A stretch of 64,000 nt of DNA from Serratia oryzae (GTDB lineage: Bacteria; Pseudomonadota; Gammaproteobacteria; Enterobacterales; Enterobacteriaceae). Under the pieces are notes generated by a model that did no database searches, was not told where the DNA came from, and worked only from the letters and a program-made list of their open reading frames with translations. Positions 8,627 to 20,544 of this stretch are shown here, piece after piece. Numbering within the stretch: position 1 is the stretch's first letter; each line of letters begins with the position of its first letter. Made by a program: the position numbers and the translations under genes. Where the stretch lies: NCBI RefSeq assembly GCF_001976145.1, contig NZ_MOXD01000009.1, forward strand, positions 124,051 through 188,050, given 5' to 3'.

Positions 8627-10941
8627 CAGTGGCAATCCCCTTGCGGGTTTTGGCAGCAGGCGGCGGGCGTGGCGCTGCGCAGGCGGATGGTGACGCGGCT
8701 GCGGGCTTTACGCAATGCCAAGAGCAGCAACGCATTAAAGGCCAACACTGACAGGATCGCCACCAGGCTGTATTGCGGATGCTGGGCAAAGGTCGCCGTC
8801 TGGTAGAACAGGGTGGCCAATGAATAAGCGACGTTCAGCCCCCACAGGATGGAGAAGGTCATCCATCCACGGCTTGATTCGCGAGCGATAGCGCCCATCA
8901 CCGAAACACAGGGGATATACAACAGCACGAAGATCAGATAGCTGTAGGCCGAAATCGAGGTGCCGAATTTGCTGCTCATGACCCCCATGGAGCCAGCGCC
9001 CATTTCGCCATCGCCTTTGCTGGCCTCGATAGGGTTAAAAAGTACGCTGAGGCTGAAAGTGTCCTTCAGGCCTTGCCAGGTTTCATCTACGGCTGTGGTC
9101 AATTCATCCAGTAAGTTAAAGCTGGCGGCGTCGAACGGCTGATTGGTGAGGTGTTCGGCGGTATAAAGCGTGTTGAGCGTACCCACCACCACTTCTTTGG
9201 CCATCGCCCCGGTGACCAAACCGACGGTCGCCTGCCAGTTATCGCTGTGAACGCCCATCGGTTGCAGCAATGGCGTGAGCACTTTAGAAACCGAGGCCAG
9301 CGCTGAATCATTAATGCTGTCTACCGGCTTGCCGCTGAAAGAGAAACTGTTCAGGCCACCGATCAGGATACTGGCGATCACAATCACTTTCCCGGCGCGC
9401 AGCACAAAGCCTTTCAGCCGTTGCCAGGTTTGCAGCAGCAGGCTTTTCAGGTGTGGGACGTGATAAACCGGCAGTTCCATAACAAATGGTGAGGCTTCAC
9501 CGCGCATAATGGTGTATTTCAGCACCAGGCCGGTCAGGATCGCGACCACAATGCCTAACATATACAACGAGAACACCACGCCAGCGCCGTCCTGGCCGAA
9601 GAAGGCGGCGGCAAACACGGCAAAGATCGCCAAACGTGCACCGCAGGACATAAAGGGAGCCATCATGATGGTGATCAGGCGTTCGCGCTGGGCATCCAGC
9701 GTGCGGGCACCCATGATCGACGGCACGTTACAGCCGAAGCCGACGATCAGCGGCACGAAGGATTTCCCCGGCAAGCCGAGCGCCTGCATCAGGCGATCCA
9801 TAACGAACGCGGCGCGTGCCATGTAGCCGGAATCTTCCAGGAAGGACAGGAACAGGTACATCATGCCGATCTGCGGCACCAGTGGCAGCACGGTATTGAT
9901 CCCGCCGCCGACGCCCTGCGCCAGGAAAATGGTCAGCCACTCAGGGAAATGCAGGGTGTAACCAAGCCACTGGATCCCTTGGATAAAGATCGCCGACGAA
10001 CCGAGATCGAAGATCGGTTGCAGCGCCCCGCCAATGTTAATCGCCAGCAGGAACATCAGGTACATCACCAGCAGAAAAATAGGCACGCCGAGCCAGCGGT
10101 TGAGGATCACCTTATCCAGCATCTCAGTCAGGCGGTTTGGCAATGCCTGCTGCGCGTTGCTGACCGCATCGCAAATGGTAGCGATCGACTGATAACGGGC
10201 ATCGGCTATGACCAGAGCCGGATCTTCCTGCTGCTGCTGTTGCAGCGCTTGCCTGGCCTGCGGCAGCAGAGCGATAGCTTCACCAGCTAGCTGGTGGCTA
10301 TAGATATCCCCTTCCAGCATCTGCAGCGCCAGCCAGCGGCGCTGTTCGGTGGGCAGATTCTGCGGCATGGCTTCGGTCAAGGCGTTGACTTGGTCGAGCA
10401 GCAGTGGCGGGTATGCCACCAGCGCTTTGAGCTGATTGAAACGGTGATTGTCGATCATCTGCTTCAACACGCCAATGCCGTCGGCTTTGGTGGAGATCAG
10501 CGGCACCACCGGGCAACCCAGGCGTTCAGACAGTGCGGCGATATCAATATCGATATGCTGACTTCTGGCGATATCCAGCATGTTCAGCGCCACAATGCAG
10601 GGAATGCCGAGCTCCAGCAGTTGCAGCGTCAGGTAGAGGTTACGCTCCAGGTTTGACGCATCCACCACGTTGATCAGTAAATCAGCATCGCCGCTCAGGA
10701 TGTAATGGCAGGCGATCTGCTCGTCGAGGGAGGTTTGTTCGGAGATGGTCGTGAGCGAATAAGTGCCGGGCAAATCGACCAGAGTGACCTGCGATTGCGG
10801 GGTAGTAAACTGGCCTTCTTTACGTTCGACCGTGACCCCAGCCCAGTTACCCACCCGCTGACGTGCACCGGTGAGCTGGTTGAACAGCGTGGTTTTCCCT
10901 GAATTCGGATTACCTATCAAGCCAATGGTAATTTTCTTCAT
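8626..10941 (-). CDS. feoB: Ferrous iron permease with GTPase domain
   Basis: Starting at MKKITIGLIG (ATG at 10941) the protein has 771 residues. The N-terminal G domain shows G1 (GNPNSGKT, 10-17), G3 (DLPG, 56-59) and G4 (NMLD, 120-123); a helical linker and a polytopic membrane domain follow, with conserved stretches such as GFGCNVPSIMGARTL and GAMAKEVVVGTL. The tail carries paired cysteines, as in other gammaproteobacterial FeoB. It imports Fe(II) through the inner membrane. It lies between feoA and feoC. Confidence 0.97.
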   Translation of the reverse strand: MKKITIGLIGNPNSGKTTLFNQLTGARQRVGNWAGVTVERKEGQFTTPQSQVTLVDLPGTYSLTTISEQTSLDEQIACHYILSGDADLLINVVDASNLERNLYLTLQLLELGIPCIVALNMLDIARSQHIDIDIAALSERLGCPVVPLISTKADGIGVLKQMIDNHRFNQLKALVAYPPLLLDQVNALTEAMPQNLPTEQRRWLALQMLEGDIYSHQLAGEAIALLPQARQALQQQQQEDPALVIADARYQSIATICDAVSNAQQALPNRLTEMLDKVILNRWLGVPIFLLVMYLMFLLAINIGGALQPIFDLGSSAIFIQGIQWLGYTLHFPEWLTIFLAQGVGGGINTVLPLVPQIGMMYLFLSFLEDSGYMARAAFVMDRLMQALGLPGKSFVPLIVGFGCNVPSIMGARTLDAQRERLITIMMAPFMSCGARLAIFAVFAAAFFGQDGAGVVFSLYMLGIVVAILTGLVLKYTIMRGEASPFVMELPVYHVPHLKSLLLQTWQRLKGFVLRAGKVIVIASILIGGLNSFSFSGKPVDSINDSALASVSKVLTPLLQPMGVHSDNWQATVGLVTGAMAKEVVVGTLNTLYTAEHLTNQPFDAASFNLLDELTTAVDETWQGLKDTFSLSVLFNPIEASKGDGEMGAGSMGVMSSKFGTSISAYSYLIFVLLYIPCVSVMGAIARESSRGWMTFSILWGLNVAYSLATLFYQTATFAQHPQYSLVAILSVLAFNALLLLALRKARSRVTIRLRSATPAACCQNPQGDCH

Positions 10942-11022
10942 AATCCAACGTGATATCAGTAAATTAAGTACCGGCCATGCACAGAGGCACGGCAAAAGCC
11001 TGAGGCGGGGGGCGGCGTGTGA

Positions 11023-11244
11023 TTACTGGCCGTCGAGCAGGATCAGGTCCAAATCTTTTTTCCGCAGCACCAGGCTGACGCGGCGGGTTCTGATTTCTAT
11101 CGGATCGCCGAGCGGTGCAACGCGGATAACTTCAAACAATGAGCCGGGCAGCATCCCGAGCGACAGTAGCTTCTGCCGGTACGCGGGGCTGATTTCACTG
11201 GAGAAACCGGCGATTTTATACGTCTGTTTAGGAAGAAGATGCAT
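11023..11244 (-). CDS. feoA: FeoA, SH3-like accessory protein of ferrous iron transport
   Basis: The ATG at 11244 gives 73 residues, beginning [10 protein letters not shown] and carrying the family core [20 protein letters not shown] and [12 protein letters not shown]. An upstream frame extension runs through the promoter and is unlikely to be translated. It is a cytosolic SH3-fold protein thought to bind and modulate FeoB. It is the first gene of the operon, preceded by a Fur-like box. Confidence 0.95.
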   Translation of the reverse strand: MHLLPKQTYKIAGFSSEISPAYRQKLLSLGMLPGSLFEVIRVAPLGDPIEIRTRRVSLVLRKKDLDLILLDGQ

Positions 11245-11355
11245 GTTACCTTCTTGGGTATTCAAAGCGTTCCGCTGGAACGTCATTTTCAAAACAGTGT
11301 TGCCCAGACTACCCGAGGCGGGGTAAATGGGGCCGCAATAGACATGCAGCACAAT

Positions 11356-11374
11356 AATAGTGAGAACGATTATC
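11356..11374 (-). promoter_or_regulatory. Candidate Fur box of feoABC
   Basis: A 19-bp stretch matches the Fur consensus (GATAATGATAATCATTATC) at 14 positions, including an intact ATTATC end. It lies 112 bases upstream of the feoA ATG. feo operons are known Fur targets, so function is likely. Confidence 0.6.
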
Positions 11375-11465
11375 GTAAGCAATACAAAAAGAAGGGATAT
11401 TGAGTGGTAATTGTACTACTTTCTTGCGATGCATCAAAAAGTGAGTGGAAATATTGTGTGGCAGA

Positions 11466-11485
11466 GGGCGGAGCGAGCTCCGCCC
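11466..11485 (-). terminator. Hairpin after yhgF
   Basis: GGGCGGAG, loop CGAG, CTCCGCCC: a perfect 8-bp GC stem starting just past the yhgF stop. No U tract follows, so termination would be partial or Rho-assisted. It separates yhgF from the feo promoter. Confidence 0.45.
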
Positions 11486-11495
11486 GTCGTGAGGC

Positions 11496-13835
11496 TTAAC
11501 GCTTTTTACCGAACGCGGCGGCCAGTGCATCGCCCATGGCACTGTTGCCTGCCGGGGTGCTGCTGCGCGGTTTCGCGGCTTTATTGGCCGGCGGGCGGGC
11601 GGCGTTGTCGCGCGCTGGTGCGCTGTTGTTGCCACCGCCACCACGGCGTGGTGAACCCTCGCCCGGTTGCTCATCCAGGCGCATGCTGAGTGCAATGCGC
11701 TTGCGCTGCAGATCGACTTCCATCACCTTCACTTTGACGATATCACCCGCTTTCACCACGGTATGCGGATCTTCAACGAACTTGTCGGCCAGCGAGGAGA
11801 TGTGCACCAGGCCATCCTGATGCACGCCGATATCCACAAACGCGCCGAAGTTGGTGACGTTAGTCACTGAACCTTCCAGAATCATGCCCACTTGCAGATC
11901 GTTCAGCGTTTCCACGCCTTCTGCAAAGGTGGCGGTTTTGAATTCTGGGCGCGGATCGCGGCCCGGTTTTTCCAGCTCTTTCAGAATGTCGGTAACGGTT
12001 GGCACACCGAATTTATCGTCGGTGAAATCGCTGGCTTTCAGATTACGGATAGCGTTGGGGTTGCCCATCAGATCCTGCAGCACCTGCTGGGTCGCGGCCA
12101 GAATGCGTTCTACCACCGGATAGGTTTCCGGGTGCACGGTTGAGGCATCCAGCGGGTTATCACCGTGGTTGATACGCAAGAAGCCCGCACATTGTTCAAA
12201 GGCTTTTGGCCCCAGTCGGCTGACTTTCAGCAGTTGCTCGCGGTTGCTGAAACGGCCGTTTTCATCACGCCAGGTGACGATGTTCTGCGCCATCATGCGC
12301 GTCAGGCCGGCCACGCGGGTCAGCAGAGGGACGGAGGCGGTATTCAGATCCACCCCGACGGCGTTTACGCAGTCTTCCACCACCGAATCCAGCTTTTTCG
12401 CCAATTGGCTTTGGCTGACGTCATGCTGGTATTGGCCAACGCCGATGGATTTCGGGTCAATTTTCACCAGCTCAGCCAGCGGATCCTGCAAACGGCGAGC
12501 AATGGACACCGCACCGCGCAGGGAAACGTCGAGGTTCGGGAATTCCTGTGCTGCCAGTTCGGAAGCGGAATAGACCGAAGCCCCGGCTTCGCTGACGATC
12601 ACTTTCTGTGCTTTGACTTCCGGGAACTGTTGCTGCAGCTCGGCAAAGAAACGCTCGGTTTCGCGGGAAGCGGTACCGTTGCCGATCGCCACCAGCTCGA
12701 CCTTGTGCTTGATGCACAGTGCGGCAACCACCGCAGCGGCTTTGGCGGCCTGACCGGTGTGCGGATAGACGGTATCGGTCGCCACCAGTTTGCCGGTGGC
12801 ATCCACCACCGCCACTTTAACGCCGGTACGCAGGCCTGGGTCCAGGCCCATGGTGGCGCGCATGCCAGCCGGGGCGGCCATCAGCAGATCGTGCATATTG
12901 CGGGCGAAAACGTTGATCGCTTCATCTTCCGCACGTTCACGCAGGGTGCCCATCAGCTCGGTTTCCAGGTGCATCAGCACCTTGATGCGCCAGGTCCAGT
13001 TAACTACCGCTTTGCGCCAGGCATCTGCCGGCGCGTTGTTCAGGCGCAGATTGAGGTGATTGATGATGATCAGCTCGCCCTGGCTTTCGCGCGGCGCTTC
13101 TTCAAACTGCGGATCGGCATTCAGCGCCAGTTGTAACACCCCTTCATTGCGGCCGCGGAACATCGCCAGCGCGCGGTGTGAAGGCACCTGCGCAATCGGT
13201 TCGTGGTGATCGAAATAATCGCGGAATTTCGCGCCTTCCTCTTCTTTGCCTTCGACGACCTTGGACACCAGATGGGCGTTTTTCCAAAGGTAATCACGCA
13301 CTTTAGCCAGCAGCGTGGCATCTTCGGCGAAGCGTTCCATCAGGATGTAGCGCGCGCCGTCCAGCGCTGCTTTCACATCGGCCACGCCTTTGTCGGCATC
13401 GACATAGCGTTCAGCCGCCTGTTCCGGCTGCTGTTGCGGATCCTGCCACAGCAAATCGGCCAGCGGTTCCAGGCCGGCTTCGATGGCAATTTGCCCACGG
13501 GTGCGGCGTTTGGGTTTGTACGGCAGGTAAAGGTCTTCGAGTTCTGTTTTGCTCAGGGTGGCGTTAATTGCCCCAGCCAGTTGTTCGGTCAGCTTACCTT
13601 GCTCATCAATGGACTTGAGGATGGTCTGGCGGCGGTCTTCCAGTTCACGCAGATAACCCAGGCGGGTTTCCAACTGGCGCAGTTGGGTGTCATCCAGGCC
13701 TCCGGTGACTTCCTTACGGTAGCGTGCGATAAACGGCACGGTATTACCTTCATCCAGCAGACGGATGGCGGAGTCAACTTGCTCCGGCCGGGCCTGCAAT
13801 TCTGTTGCAATAATGCGGCTCAGTGGGTCATTCAT
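11496..13835 (-). CDS. yhgF: Tex-family RNA-binding transcription accessory protein YhgF
   Basis: A 779-residue Tex protein. In order: N-terminal helical region, YqgF/RNase H-like domain ([14 protein letters not shown] near residue 330), helix-hairpin-helix repeats ([17 protein letters not shown]), and an S1 RNA-binding domain near 650-720 ([21 protein letters not shown]). The last ~60 residues form a Gly/Pro/Ala/Arg-rich disordered tail. Tex homologues bind nucleic acid and affect transcription; the precise role in enterics is not settled. It follows greB on the same strand after 101 bases. Confidence 0.95.
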   Translation of the reverse strand: MNDPLSRIIATELQARPEQVDSAIRLLDEGNTVPFIARYRKEVTGGLDDTQLRQLETRLGYLRELEDRRQTILKSIDEQGKLTEQLAGAINATLSKTELEDLYLPYKPKRRTRGQIAIEAGLEPLADLLWQDPQQQPEQAAERYVDADKGVADVKAALDGARYILMERFAEDATLLAKVRDYLWKNAHLVSKVVEGKEEEGAKFRDYFDHHEPIAQVPSHRALAMFRGRNEGVLQLALNADPQFEEAPRESQGELIIINHLNLRLNNAPADAWRKAVVNWTWRIKVLMHLETELMGTLRERAEDEAINVFARNMHDLLMAAPAGMRATMGLDPGLRTGVKVAVVDATGKLVATDTVYPHTGQAAKAAAVVAALCIKHKVELVAIGNGTASRETERFFAELQQQFPEVKAQKVIVSEAGASVYSASELAAQEFPNLDVSLRGAVSIARRLQDPLAELVKIDPKSIGVGQYQHDVSQSQLAKKLDSVVEDCVNAVGVDLNTASVPLLTRVAGLTRMMAQNIVTWRDENGRFSNREQLLKVSRLGPKAFEQCAGFLRINHGDNPLDASTVHPETYPVVERILAATQQVLQDLMGNPNAIRNLKASDFTDDKFGVPTVTDILKELEKPGRDPRPEFKTATFAEGVETLNDLQVGMILEGSVTNVTNFGAFVDIGVHQDGLVHISSLADKFVEDPHTVVKAGDIVKVKVMEVDLQRKRIALSMRLDEQPGEGSPRRGGGGNNSAPARDNAARPPANKAAKPRSSTPAGNSAMGDALAAAFGKKR

Positions 13836-13936
13836 AAGTCGGGTATCTGTTCAGCACGATAATCAAATAGGGGGATAGTTATACGTTTTGCAGGGATAAA
13901 ATGCCAGCGCAGCGGGGCGCGGGCTGAAAAAGGCCC

Positions 13937-14413
13937 TCATTCTTTCACATAGGTGATCGCATTGACCGACCAGAAAGCTTCACCTGCCGGGGTTTGCACC
14001 GTGGCACTGTCGCCCACTTCCTTTTTCAGCAGCGCGCGGGCCATCGGTGAGTCGATGGAGATATAGTCTTTGCGGCCAAAAATCTCATCGTAACCGACGA
14101 TGCGAAAGCGTTTGATATCGCCGTCATCGTTTTCGATCTCAACCCAGGCACCAAAGAATACGCGGCCTTCCTGTTGTGGTGAGTAATCAACGATTTTCAA
14201 CTGCTCGAGGCATTTGGTGAGATAACGCACGCGGCGATCGATCTCACGCAGCCGCTTTTTGTTGTACTGGTAATCGGCGTTTTCGCTTCTGTCGCCCAGG
14301 CTGGCGGCCCAGGTCACTTTTTTGGTTACTTCCGGGCGTTCTTCACGCCAGAGAAAGTCCAGCTCCTGCTTCAGCTTGTTGTATCCCTCACGGGTAATCA
14401 GCAATGTTTTCAT
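13937..14413 (-). CDS. greB: Transcript cleavage factor GreB
   Basis: A 158-residue Gre factor. The N-terminal coiled-coil tip carries Asp41 and Glu44 (GDRSENADY), the acidic pair that reaches into the RNA polymerase active site and promotes cleavage of backtracked RNA; the C-terminal FKBP-like domain follows. The basic YNKKRLREIDRRVRYL segment and the length fit GreB rather than GreA. It is divergent from ompR, as in E. coli. Confidence 0.96.
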   Translation of the reverse strand: MKTLLITREGYNKLKQELDFLWREERPEVTKKVTWAASLGDRSENADYQYNKKRLREIDRRVRYLTKCLEQLKIVDYSPQQEGRVFFGAWVEIENDDGDIKRFRIVGYDEIFGRKDYISIDSPMARALLKKEVGDSATVQTPAGEAFWSVNAITYVKE

Positions 14414-14780
14414 CGTTATCCACCTTGCGGCCAGCTGTTAATCTGGGGATTTTCGCATAAACGGGCCGTTGGGTGAGTTTTTTATCGGCATCTCTGACGT
14501 ACACTGCCAAAATGGCTGTTTTGGTGATTCTGCTGTCTGGGTAAACAATCATTAAATCGCAGGGCTTTTTGACGAGCCTTGGCCCGAGACTTGAGTGAAA
14601 ATAGTTGATATCTGGGCAAAAGAATAAGCTTTGTAACAATTTCGGCTAGAATGTATACCATTAAATGCTGTCAGTAATGACAGGGTTTTTTAACAATACG
14701 AGGCTGTTGCCAAACCGTTGCCACGTACCGGTACGTGTCACAGCCTAGAATCAGGCAATACCGCCTTTGGGAGTAACACA
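14414..14780. other. greB-ompR divergent intergenic region
   Basis: 367 bases without a credible gene; an 83-codon leftward frame at 14388-14639 overlaps greB and resembles no known protein. The ompR side has a structured leader: AGGCTGT at 14701-14707 pairs with ACAGCCT at 14740-14746, and a perfect 16-base palindrome CACGTACCGGTACGTG lies inside at 14722-14737. The sequence upstream of this leader probably holds the ompR promoter. Confidence 0.6.
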
Positions 14781-16867
<2,087 letters not shown>

Positions 16868-16871
16868 CTCT

Positions 16872-16900
16872 TGACCGGGCCGTGGCTCGGTCAGGGTTTT
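16872..16900 (+). terminator. Rho-independent terminator of ompR-envZ
   Basis: TGACCG-GGCC and GGCT-CGGTCA form a near-perfect stem with a two-base loop, followed by GGGTTTT. It starts 5 bases after the envZ stop and its 3' arm overlaps the stop codon of the toxin gene on the other strand. Confidence 0.75.
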
Positions 16901-17370
16901 CGGCTCATCACGTAGTATTCCGCCGCGTCTTCATGCAGGCGCCTGCCGGTGGTGGCCTGCCACGGGTCGATTAGGGTAACACCACTATGAATGAAATCCT
17001 TGGTGTTACGTGTTGCCAATACGGCACCATAATGCAGGCAGGTCGCGGCAATTTGATTGTCTGCCATGCTGATAATTGTACCGCGACGGCGATTGGCCCC
17101 CATTAATTCTGCATACTGTATGGCGCAGTCAGCATCAAAAGGTAAAATCCTTTCAGGAAACTCTTCCTGTAGCATCAGATCTAAACGATTTTGCAGTTCA
17201 AGCTGCCTTTTCCCTGCGGGCATACAGGTGATGCCGGTATAGAGTTCTGCAACCACGATTGCACTTAGATAAAATTGATAAGTATCCTGTTCATCCAGCC
17301 ACTTCAAAACGGTGTAATGAGGGGCTGGGCGCAGTAACTCTGAAACTACATGAGTATCGAGAATGATCAT
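16891..17370 (-). CDS. PIN-domain ribonuclease toxin, FitB/VapC type
   Basis: A 159-residue protein starting MIILDTHVVSELLRP, the hallmark of FitB-like PIN domains. The metal-binding acids are Asp5, Glu42 (VVAELYTG), Asp104 (SMADNQIAA) and probably Asp125 in TRNTKDF. About 20 C-terminal residues (RRLHEDAAEYYVMSRKP) extend beyond the PIN core. PIN toxins of this type cut RNA, often tRNA; the target here is unknown. Its start overlaps the antitoxin gene by 4 bases. E. coli has no genes between envZ and pckA, so the pair is an insertion relative to that order. Confidence 0.85.
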   Translation of the reverse strand: MIILDTHVVSELLRPAPHYTVLKWLDEQDTYQFYLSAIVVAELYTGITCMPAGKRQLELQNRLDLMLQEEFPERILPFDADCAIQYAELMGANRRRGTIISMADNQIAATCLHYGAVLATRNTKDFIHSGVTLIDPWQATTGRRLHEDAAEYYVMSRKP

Positions 17371-17630
17371 GCTTGGTCATCATCATCGTCAAAATTAATA
17401 ATGCGTGGCGGTGTTGCGTCACGTGGTGGGATTGCCAGTTCGACACCGCCGAATTCAGCAAAATGCTGATGCAGGCGCGTTCCCAGCCCATAACGCGGCG
17501 GCTTTTTCGTCAGTGCCTGTTTCAAAATCATACGCACTTCCTCTTCCATGGAATGACCGTTTTTCGCTGCTGAGATGCGCAGCAGCTCTTTTATTTCGTC
17601 GTCCAGATTCCTGACGGTGATGGTAGCCAT
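17367..17630 (-). CDS. FitA/VapB-type ribbon-helix-helix antitoxin
   Basis: An 87-residue protein starting MATITVRNLDDEIKELLRIS, a ribbon-helix-helix DNA-binding domain with the SMEEEVRMILKQAL helix typical of FitA-like antitoxins. The C-terminal half (GVELAIPPRD and an acidic NFDDDDDQA end) should wrap the toxin. It is the first gene of the pair, overlapping the toxin by 4 bases (ATGA). An inverted repeat at 17649-17664 is a likely autoregulatory operator. The ribosome site is an unusual run of eight G. Confidence 0.85.
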   Translation of the reverse strand: MATITVRNLDDEIKELLRISAAKNGHSMEEEVRMILKQALTKKPPRYGLGTRLHQHFAEFGGVELAIPPRDATPPRIINFDDDDDQA

Positions 17631-17633
17631 TAA

Positions 17634-17664
17634 CCCCCCCCTGTGCTAGCAATGATTGCATTGC
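17634..17664 (-). promoter_or_regulatory. Operator-like inverted repeat and poly-G ribosome site of the toxin-antitoxin pair
   Basis: GCAATG and CATTGC (6-bp arms, 4-base spacer) lie at 17649-17664, right upstream of a run of eight G (17634-17641 on the read strand) that ends three bases before the antitoxin ATG. The run is the only Shine-Dalgarno-like sequence and could slip in length. Confidence 0.5.
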
Positions 17665-17708
17665 ATAATTCTGCTATCGGGTTGGTTAAAAAGCAAGCGA
17701 TTGGAATG

Positions 17709-17731
17709 AAAAAAGGCGCGGTGAGCGCCTT
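17709..17731 (-). terminator. Rho-independent terminator of pckA
   Basis: Read leftward: AAGGCGC, loop TCACC, GCGCCTT, then a run of T. Seven perfect pairs plus a U tract, 60 bases past the pckA stop. Confidence 0.8.
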
Positions 17732-17743
17732 GGGGGAGAAAGT

Positions 17744-17781
17744 GTAGGGGGCTAGGTTAAGACCATTACAACGCCCCCTAC
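17744..17781. repeat. 9-bp inverted repeat downstream of pckA
   Basis: GTAGGGGGC at 17744-17752 and GCCCCCTAC at 17773-17781 are perfect complements separated by 20 bases. They lie between the pckA stop and its terminator and could protect the mRNA 3' end or act as a second terminator stem. Confidence 0.5.
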
Positions 17782-17790
17782 AAGAGGGTA

Positions 17791-19410
17791 TTACAGCTTC
17801 GGCCCGACACTGACCAGCGCGGCACCGGCCGGTGTATCCGTGTATTTGTCGAAGTTGGTGATAAAGCGGTTCGCCAGATCGTGCGCTTTCTCTTCCCACT
17901 GCTCTACCTTGGCGTAGGTAGCGCGTGGATCGAGGATCGCCGGATCAACGCCCGGTAAGGACGTTGGCATCGCTAGATCGAAGATCGGTAGCGTAATGGT
18001 TTCTGCTTTATCGATTTCACCGTTGAGAATAGCGTCGATAATGCCGCGGGTATCTTTGATCGAGATACGTTTACCCGTGCCGTTCCAGCCGGTGTTCACC
18101 AGATAAGCCTGCGCACCGGCCGCTTGCATGCGCTTAACCAGCACTTCGGCGTACTGGGTTGGGTGCAGTGATAGGAAAGCGGCACCGAAGCAGGCGGAGA
18201 AGGTTGGCGTCGGCTCGGTAACACCGCGCTCGGTACCGGCCAGTTTCGCGGTGAAACCAGACAGGAAGTGGTACTGGGTCTGGTTGGCCGTCAGGCGCGA
18301 TACTGGCGGCAGTACGCCAAAGGCGTCGGCCGTCAGGAAGATCACCTTGGTGGCGTGGCCCGCTTTCGAAACCGGTTTAACGATGTTGTGGATATGGTAG
18401 ATCGGGTAGGAAACACGGGTGTTCTCGGTTTTCGAGCCGTCGTTGAAATCCACCGTGCCATCGGCCAAAACGGTGACGTTTTCCAGCAGTGCATCACGCT
18501 TGATGGCGTGATAGATATCCGGCTCGGCTTCCTCGGAAAGCTTGATGGTTTTGGCGTAGCAGCCGCCTTCGAAGTTGAATACCCCGTCGTCGTCCCAGCC
18601 ATGCTCGTCGTCGCCGATCAACTGACGTTTCGGATCGGTAGAAAGGGTGGTTTTACCGGTGCCGGACAGGCCGAAGAATACCGCCACATCGCCTTTCTCG
18701 CCCACGTTGGCCGAGCAGTGCATAGAGGCGATGCCTTTTAGCGGCAGCAGGTAGTTCATCATTGAGAACATCCCTTTTTTCATCTCGCCGCCGTACCAGG
18801 TGCCGCCGATCAACTGCATGCGTTCGGTCAGGTTGAACGCCACGAAGTTTTCCGAGTTCAGGCCCTGCTGTTGCCAGTTCGGGTTGGTGCATTTGGCACC
18901 GTTCATCACCACGAAGTCAGGCTCGAAGTTTTGCAGCTCTTCTTCGCTTGGGCGGATGAACATGTTTTTCACAAAGTGTGCCTGCCAGGCCACTTCAGTA
19001 ATAAAGCGGACTTTCAGGCGGGAGTCTGCGTTGGCACCACAGAAGGTATCCACTACAAACAGGCGCTTGCCAGAGAGTTGTTCGGTGACCAGCTTTTTCA
19101 GATCTGCCCAGACTTCAGGGCTGAGAGGTTTGTTGTCGTTCTTGCCTTTACCCTGATCGGCCCACCAGACGGTGTCCCGGGTGATGTCGTCGCGGACGAT
19201 GTACTTATCTTTTGGAGAACGGCCGGTGAAGATACCGGTATCAACGGCAACGGCTCCCAAGCTGGTTACTACACCACGCTCAAACCCTTCCAGTGAAGGG
19301 TCAGTCTCTTCCTTAAACAGTAATTCATAACTCGGATTGTGAACGATTTCACCAACGTTATGAATACCATAAGCGGCAAGATCCTGGTGGGTTATACCTT
19401 TAACACGCAT
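17791..19410 (-). CDS. pckA: Phosphoenolpyruvate carboxykinase (ATP)
   Basis: A 539-residue enzyme (E. coli 540) that turns oxaloacetate and ATP into PEP, CO2 and ADP, the first committed step of gluconeogenesis. It shows the kinase P-loop GLSGTGKTT with Lys253, the following [18 protein letters not shown] region with metal-binding Asp, and the [14 protein letters not shown] segment. It converges toward envZ, separated only by the toxin-antitoxin pair. Confidence 0.98.
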   Translation of the reverse strand: MRVKGITHQDLAAYGIHNVGEIVHNPSYELLFKEETDPSLEGFERGVVTSLGAVAVDTGIFTGRSPKDKYIVRDDITRDTVWWADQGKGKNDNKPLSPEVWADLKKLVTEQLSGKRLFVVDTFCGANADSRLKVRFITEVAWQAHFVKNMFIRPSEEELQNFEPDFVVMNGAKCTNPNWQQQGLNSENFVAFNLTERMQLIGGTWYGGEMKKGMFSMMNYLLPLKGIASMHCSANVGEKGDVAVFFGLSGTGKTTLSTDPKRQLIGDDEHGWDDDGVFNFEGGCYAKTIKLSEEAEPDIYHAIKRDALLENVTVLADGTVDFNDGSKTENTRVSYPIYHIHNIVKPVSKAGHATKVIFLTADAFGVLPPVSRLTANQTQYHFLSGFTAKLAGTERGVTEPTPTFSACFGAAFLSLHPTQYAEVLVKRMQAAGAQAYLVNTGWNGTGKRISIKDTRGIIDAILNGEIDKAETITLPIFDLAMPTSLPGVDPAILDPRATYAKVEQWEEKAHDLANRFITNFDKYTDTPAGAALVSVGPKL

Positions 19411-19491
19411 GTCACTGCTCCTTGATCACAGAATTTCTGGCAACAATTGTAGGGATTCAGTGGGGAGTAACCGCGATAGGTATCAAATATT

Positions 19492-19510
19492 TAACGTTTT
19501 AAACGTTTTT
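19492..19510 (-). promoter_or_regulatory. AACGTTTT direct repeat upstream of pckA (possible Cra/FruR site)
   Basis: Two AACGTTTT copies lie back to back about 85 bases upstream of the pckA ATG. The AACGTT core resembles the Cra target TGAAACGTTTCA, and pckA is a known Cra-activated gene in E. coli, but the flanking bases fit poorly. Confidence 0.3.
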
Positions 19511-19605
19511 TACTTACGTTATGCGATATAGCACACGGAAAAAAGCAAGCGTGCAAACTGCGCGGGCTGGCGAGCGCCTGAACGCTCGCCAGAGTGTGGT
19601 GCAAC

Positions 19606-20484
19606 TCAGTGTAACTGCGGATTGCTGTCGGTATTACCGTTATAAAGTGCGGCAATGTCCACGGCATCAAAGACATAATGATTGCCACAGTAGTCGCAGT
19701 GCATGTCAATATTGCCGTCTTGCTCCAGCATGTTGGTCACTTCTTCCATTGGCAGCGTCATCAGCGCATCGGCGCAACGCTGGCGCGAGCAGGTGCAGCG
19801 GAAAGTGACATCCTGAGGCTCGTAGAGCGTCACTTCTTCCTGGTGGTACAAGCGATAAAGCACTTCGTTAGCGGGGAGGCCAAACAGTTCTTCATTCTTG
19901 ATGGTGGCGGTCAGTTGCACCAGATGATCGAAGTCGTCGGCATTGCCGTCCTGTGCCGGTAGCACCTGCAGCAACATACCGCTCGCGGCGGGTTGGCCAG
20001 CTGATTCCCCGGTACGGATAAACAGGCGGGTCGGCAACTGTTCGGACTGGCGGAAATAGCCTTCCAGGCAGGCTGCCAGGGTTTCACCTTCCAACCCGAC
20101 GACGCCCTGATAGCGCTCACCTTCGGTTGGGCTGATGGTGATCACCATAATGCCGTTACCGAGCATCTGATGCAGCGTGTTGCCTTCGGTGATTGGGCCT
20201 TCCACACGGGCGACGCCGCGCATTTCCTGGCGGTTATTGCCGTTGATGACGGCCAGTTTGAGCGGGCCGTCACCTTGGACCTGCACGGTGATGTCACCGT
20301 CGAACTTCAGCGTGGCAGTCAGCAGGCTGGTGGCAACCAGCAGTTCACCGAGCAGCTTTTGCACCGGTGCCGGGTAGTCATGGTTGGTCAGAATCTGCTG
20401 ATAGGTTTCGCTGACGGTAACCAGCTCACCGCGCACCGCGTAGTTTTCGAACAGGTAACGGTGTAATTGGTCATGGTTGGACAT
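19606..20484 (-). CDS. hslO: Redox-regulated chaperone Hsp33
   Basis: A 292-residue protein with the four zinc-binding cysteines Cys230-x-Cys232 and Cys263-x-x-Cys266 near the C-terminus. Oxidation of these releases zinc and switches on the holdase activity in the cytoplasm. Length and the N-terminal [14 protein letters not shown] match the enteric family. It lies downstream of hslR on the same strand, after a 60-base gap, as part of the yrfG-hslR-hslO heat-shock cluster. Confidence 0.97.
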   Translation of the reverse strand: MSNHDQLHRYLFENYAVRGELVTVSETYQQILTNHDYPAPVQKLLGELLVATSLLTATLKFDGDITVQVQGDGPLKLAVINGNNRQEMRGVARVEGPITEGNTLHQMLGNGIMVITISPTEGERYQGVVGLEGETLAACLEGYFRQSEQLPTRLFIRTGESAGQPAASGMLLQVLPAQDGNADDFDHLVQLTATIKNEELFGLPANEVLYRLYHQEEVTLYEPQDVTFRCTCSRQRCADALMTLPMEEVTNMLEQDGNIDMHCDYCGNHYVFDAVDIAALYNGNTDSNPQLH

Positions 20485-20544
20485 AGTTTTCTCTCATTGA
20501 GGTGAAGGATCATTCCGGTTCACCAAGCTATCTTATGTGCGGCC

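Noticed and set aside
11245-11382. N-terminal extension of FeoA (46 extra residues)
   Set aside because: It reads through the Fur-like box and promoter; the family start MHLLP is clear.
14388-14639. 83-codon frame upstream of greB
   Set aside because: Overlaps the greB start in another frame, resembles no known protein and has no ribosome site.
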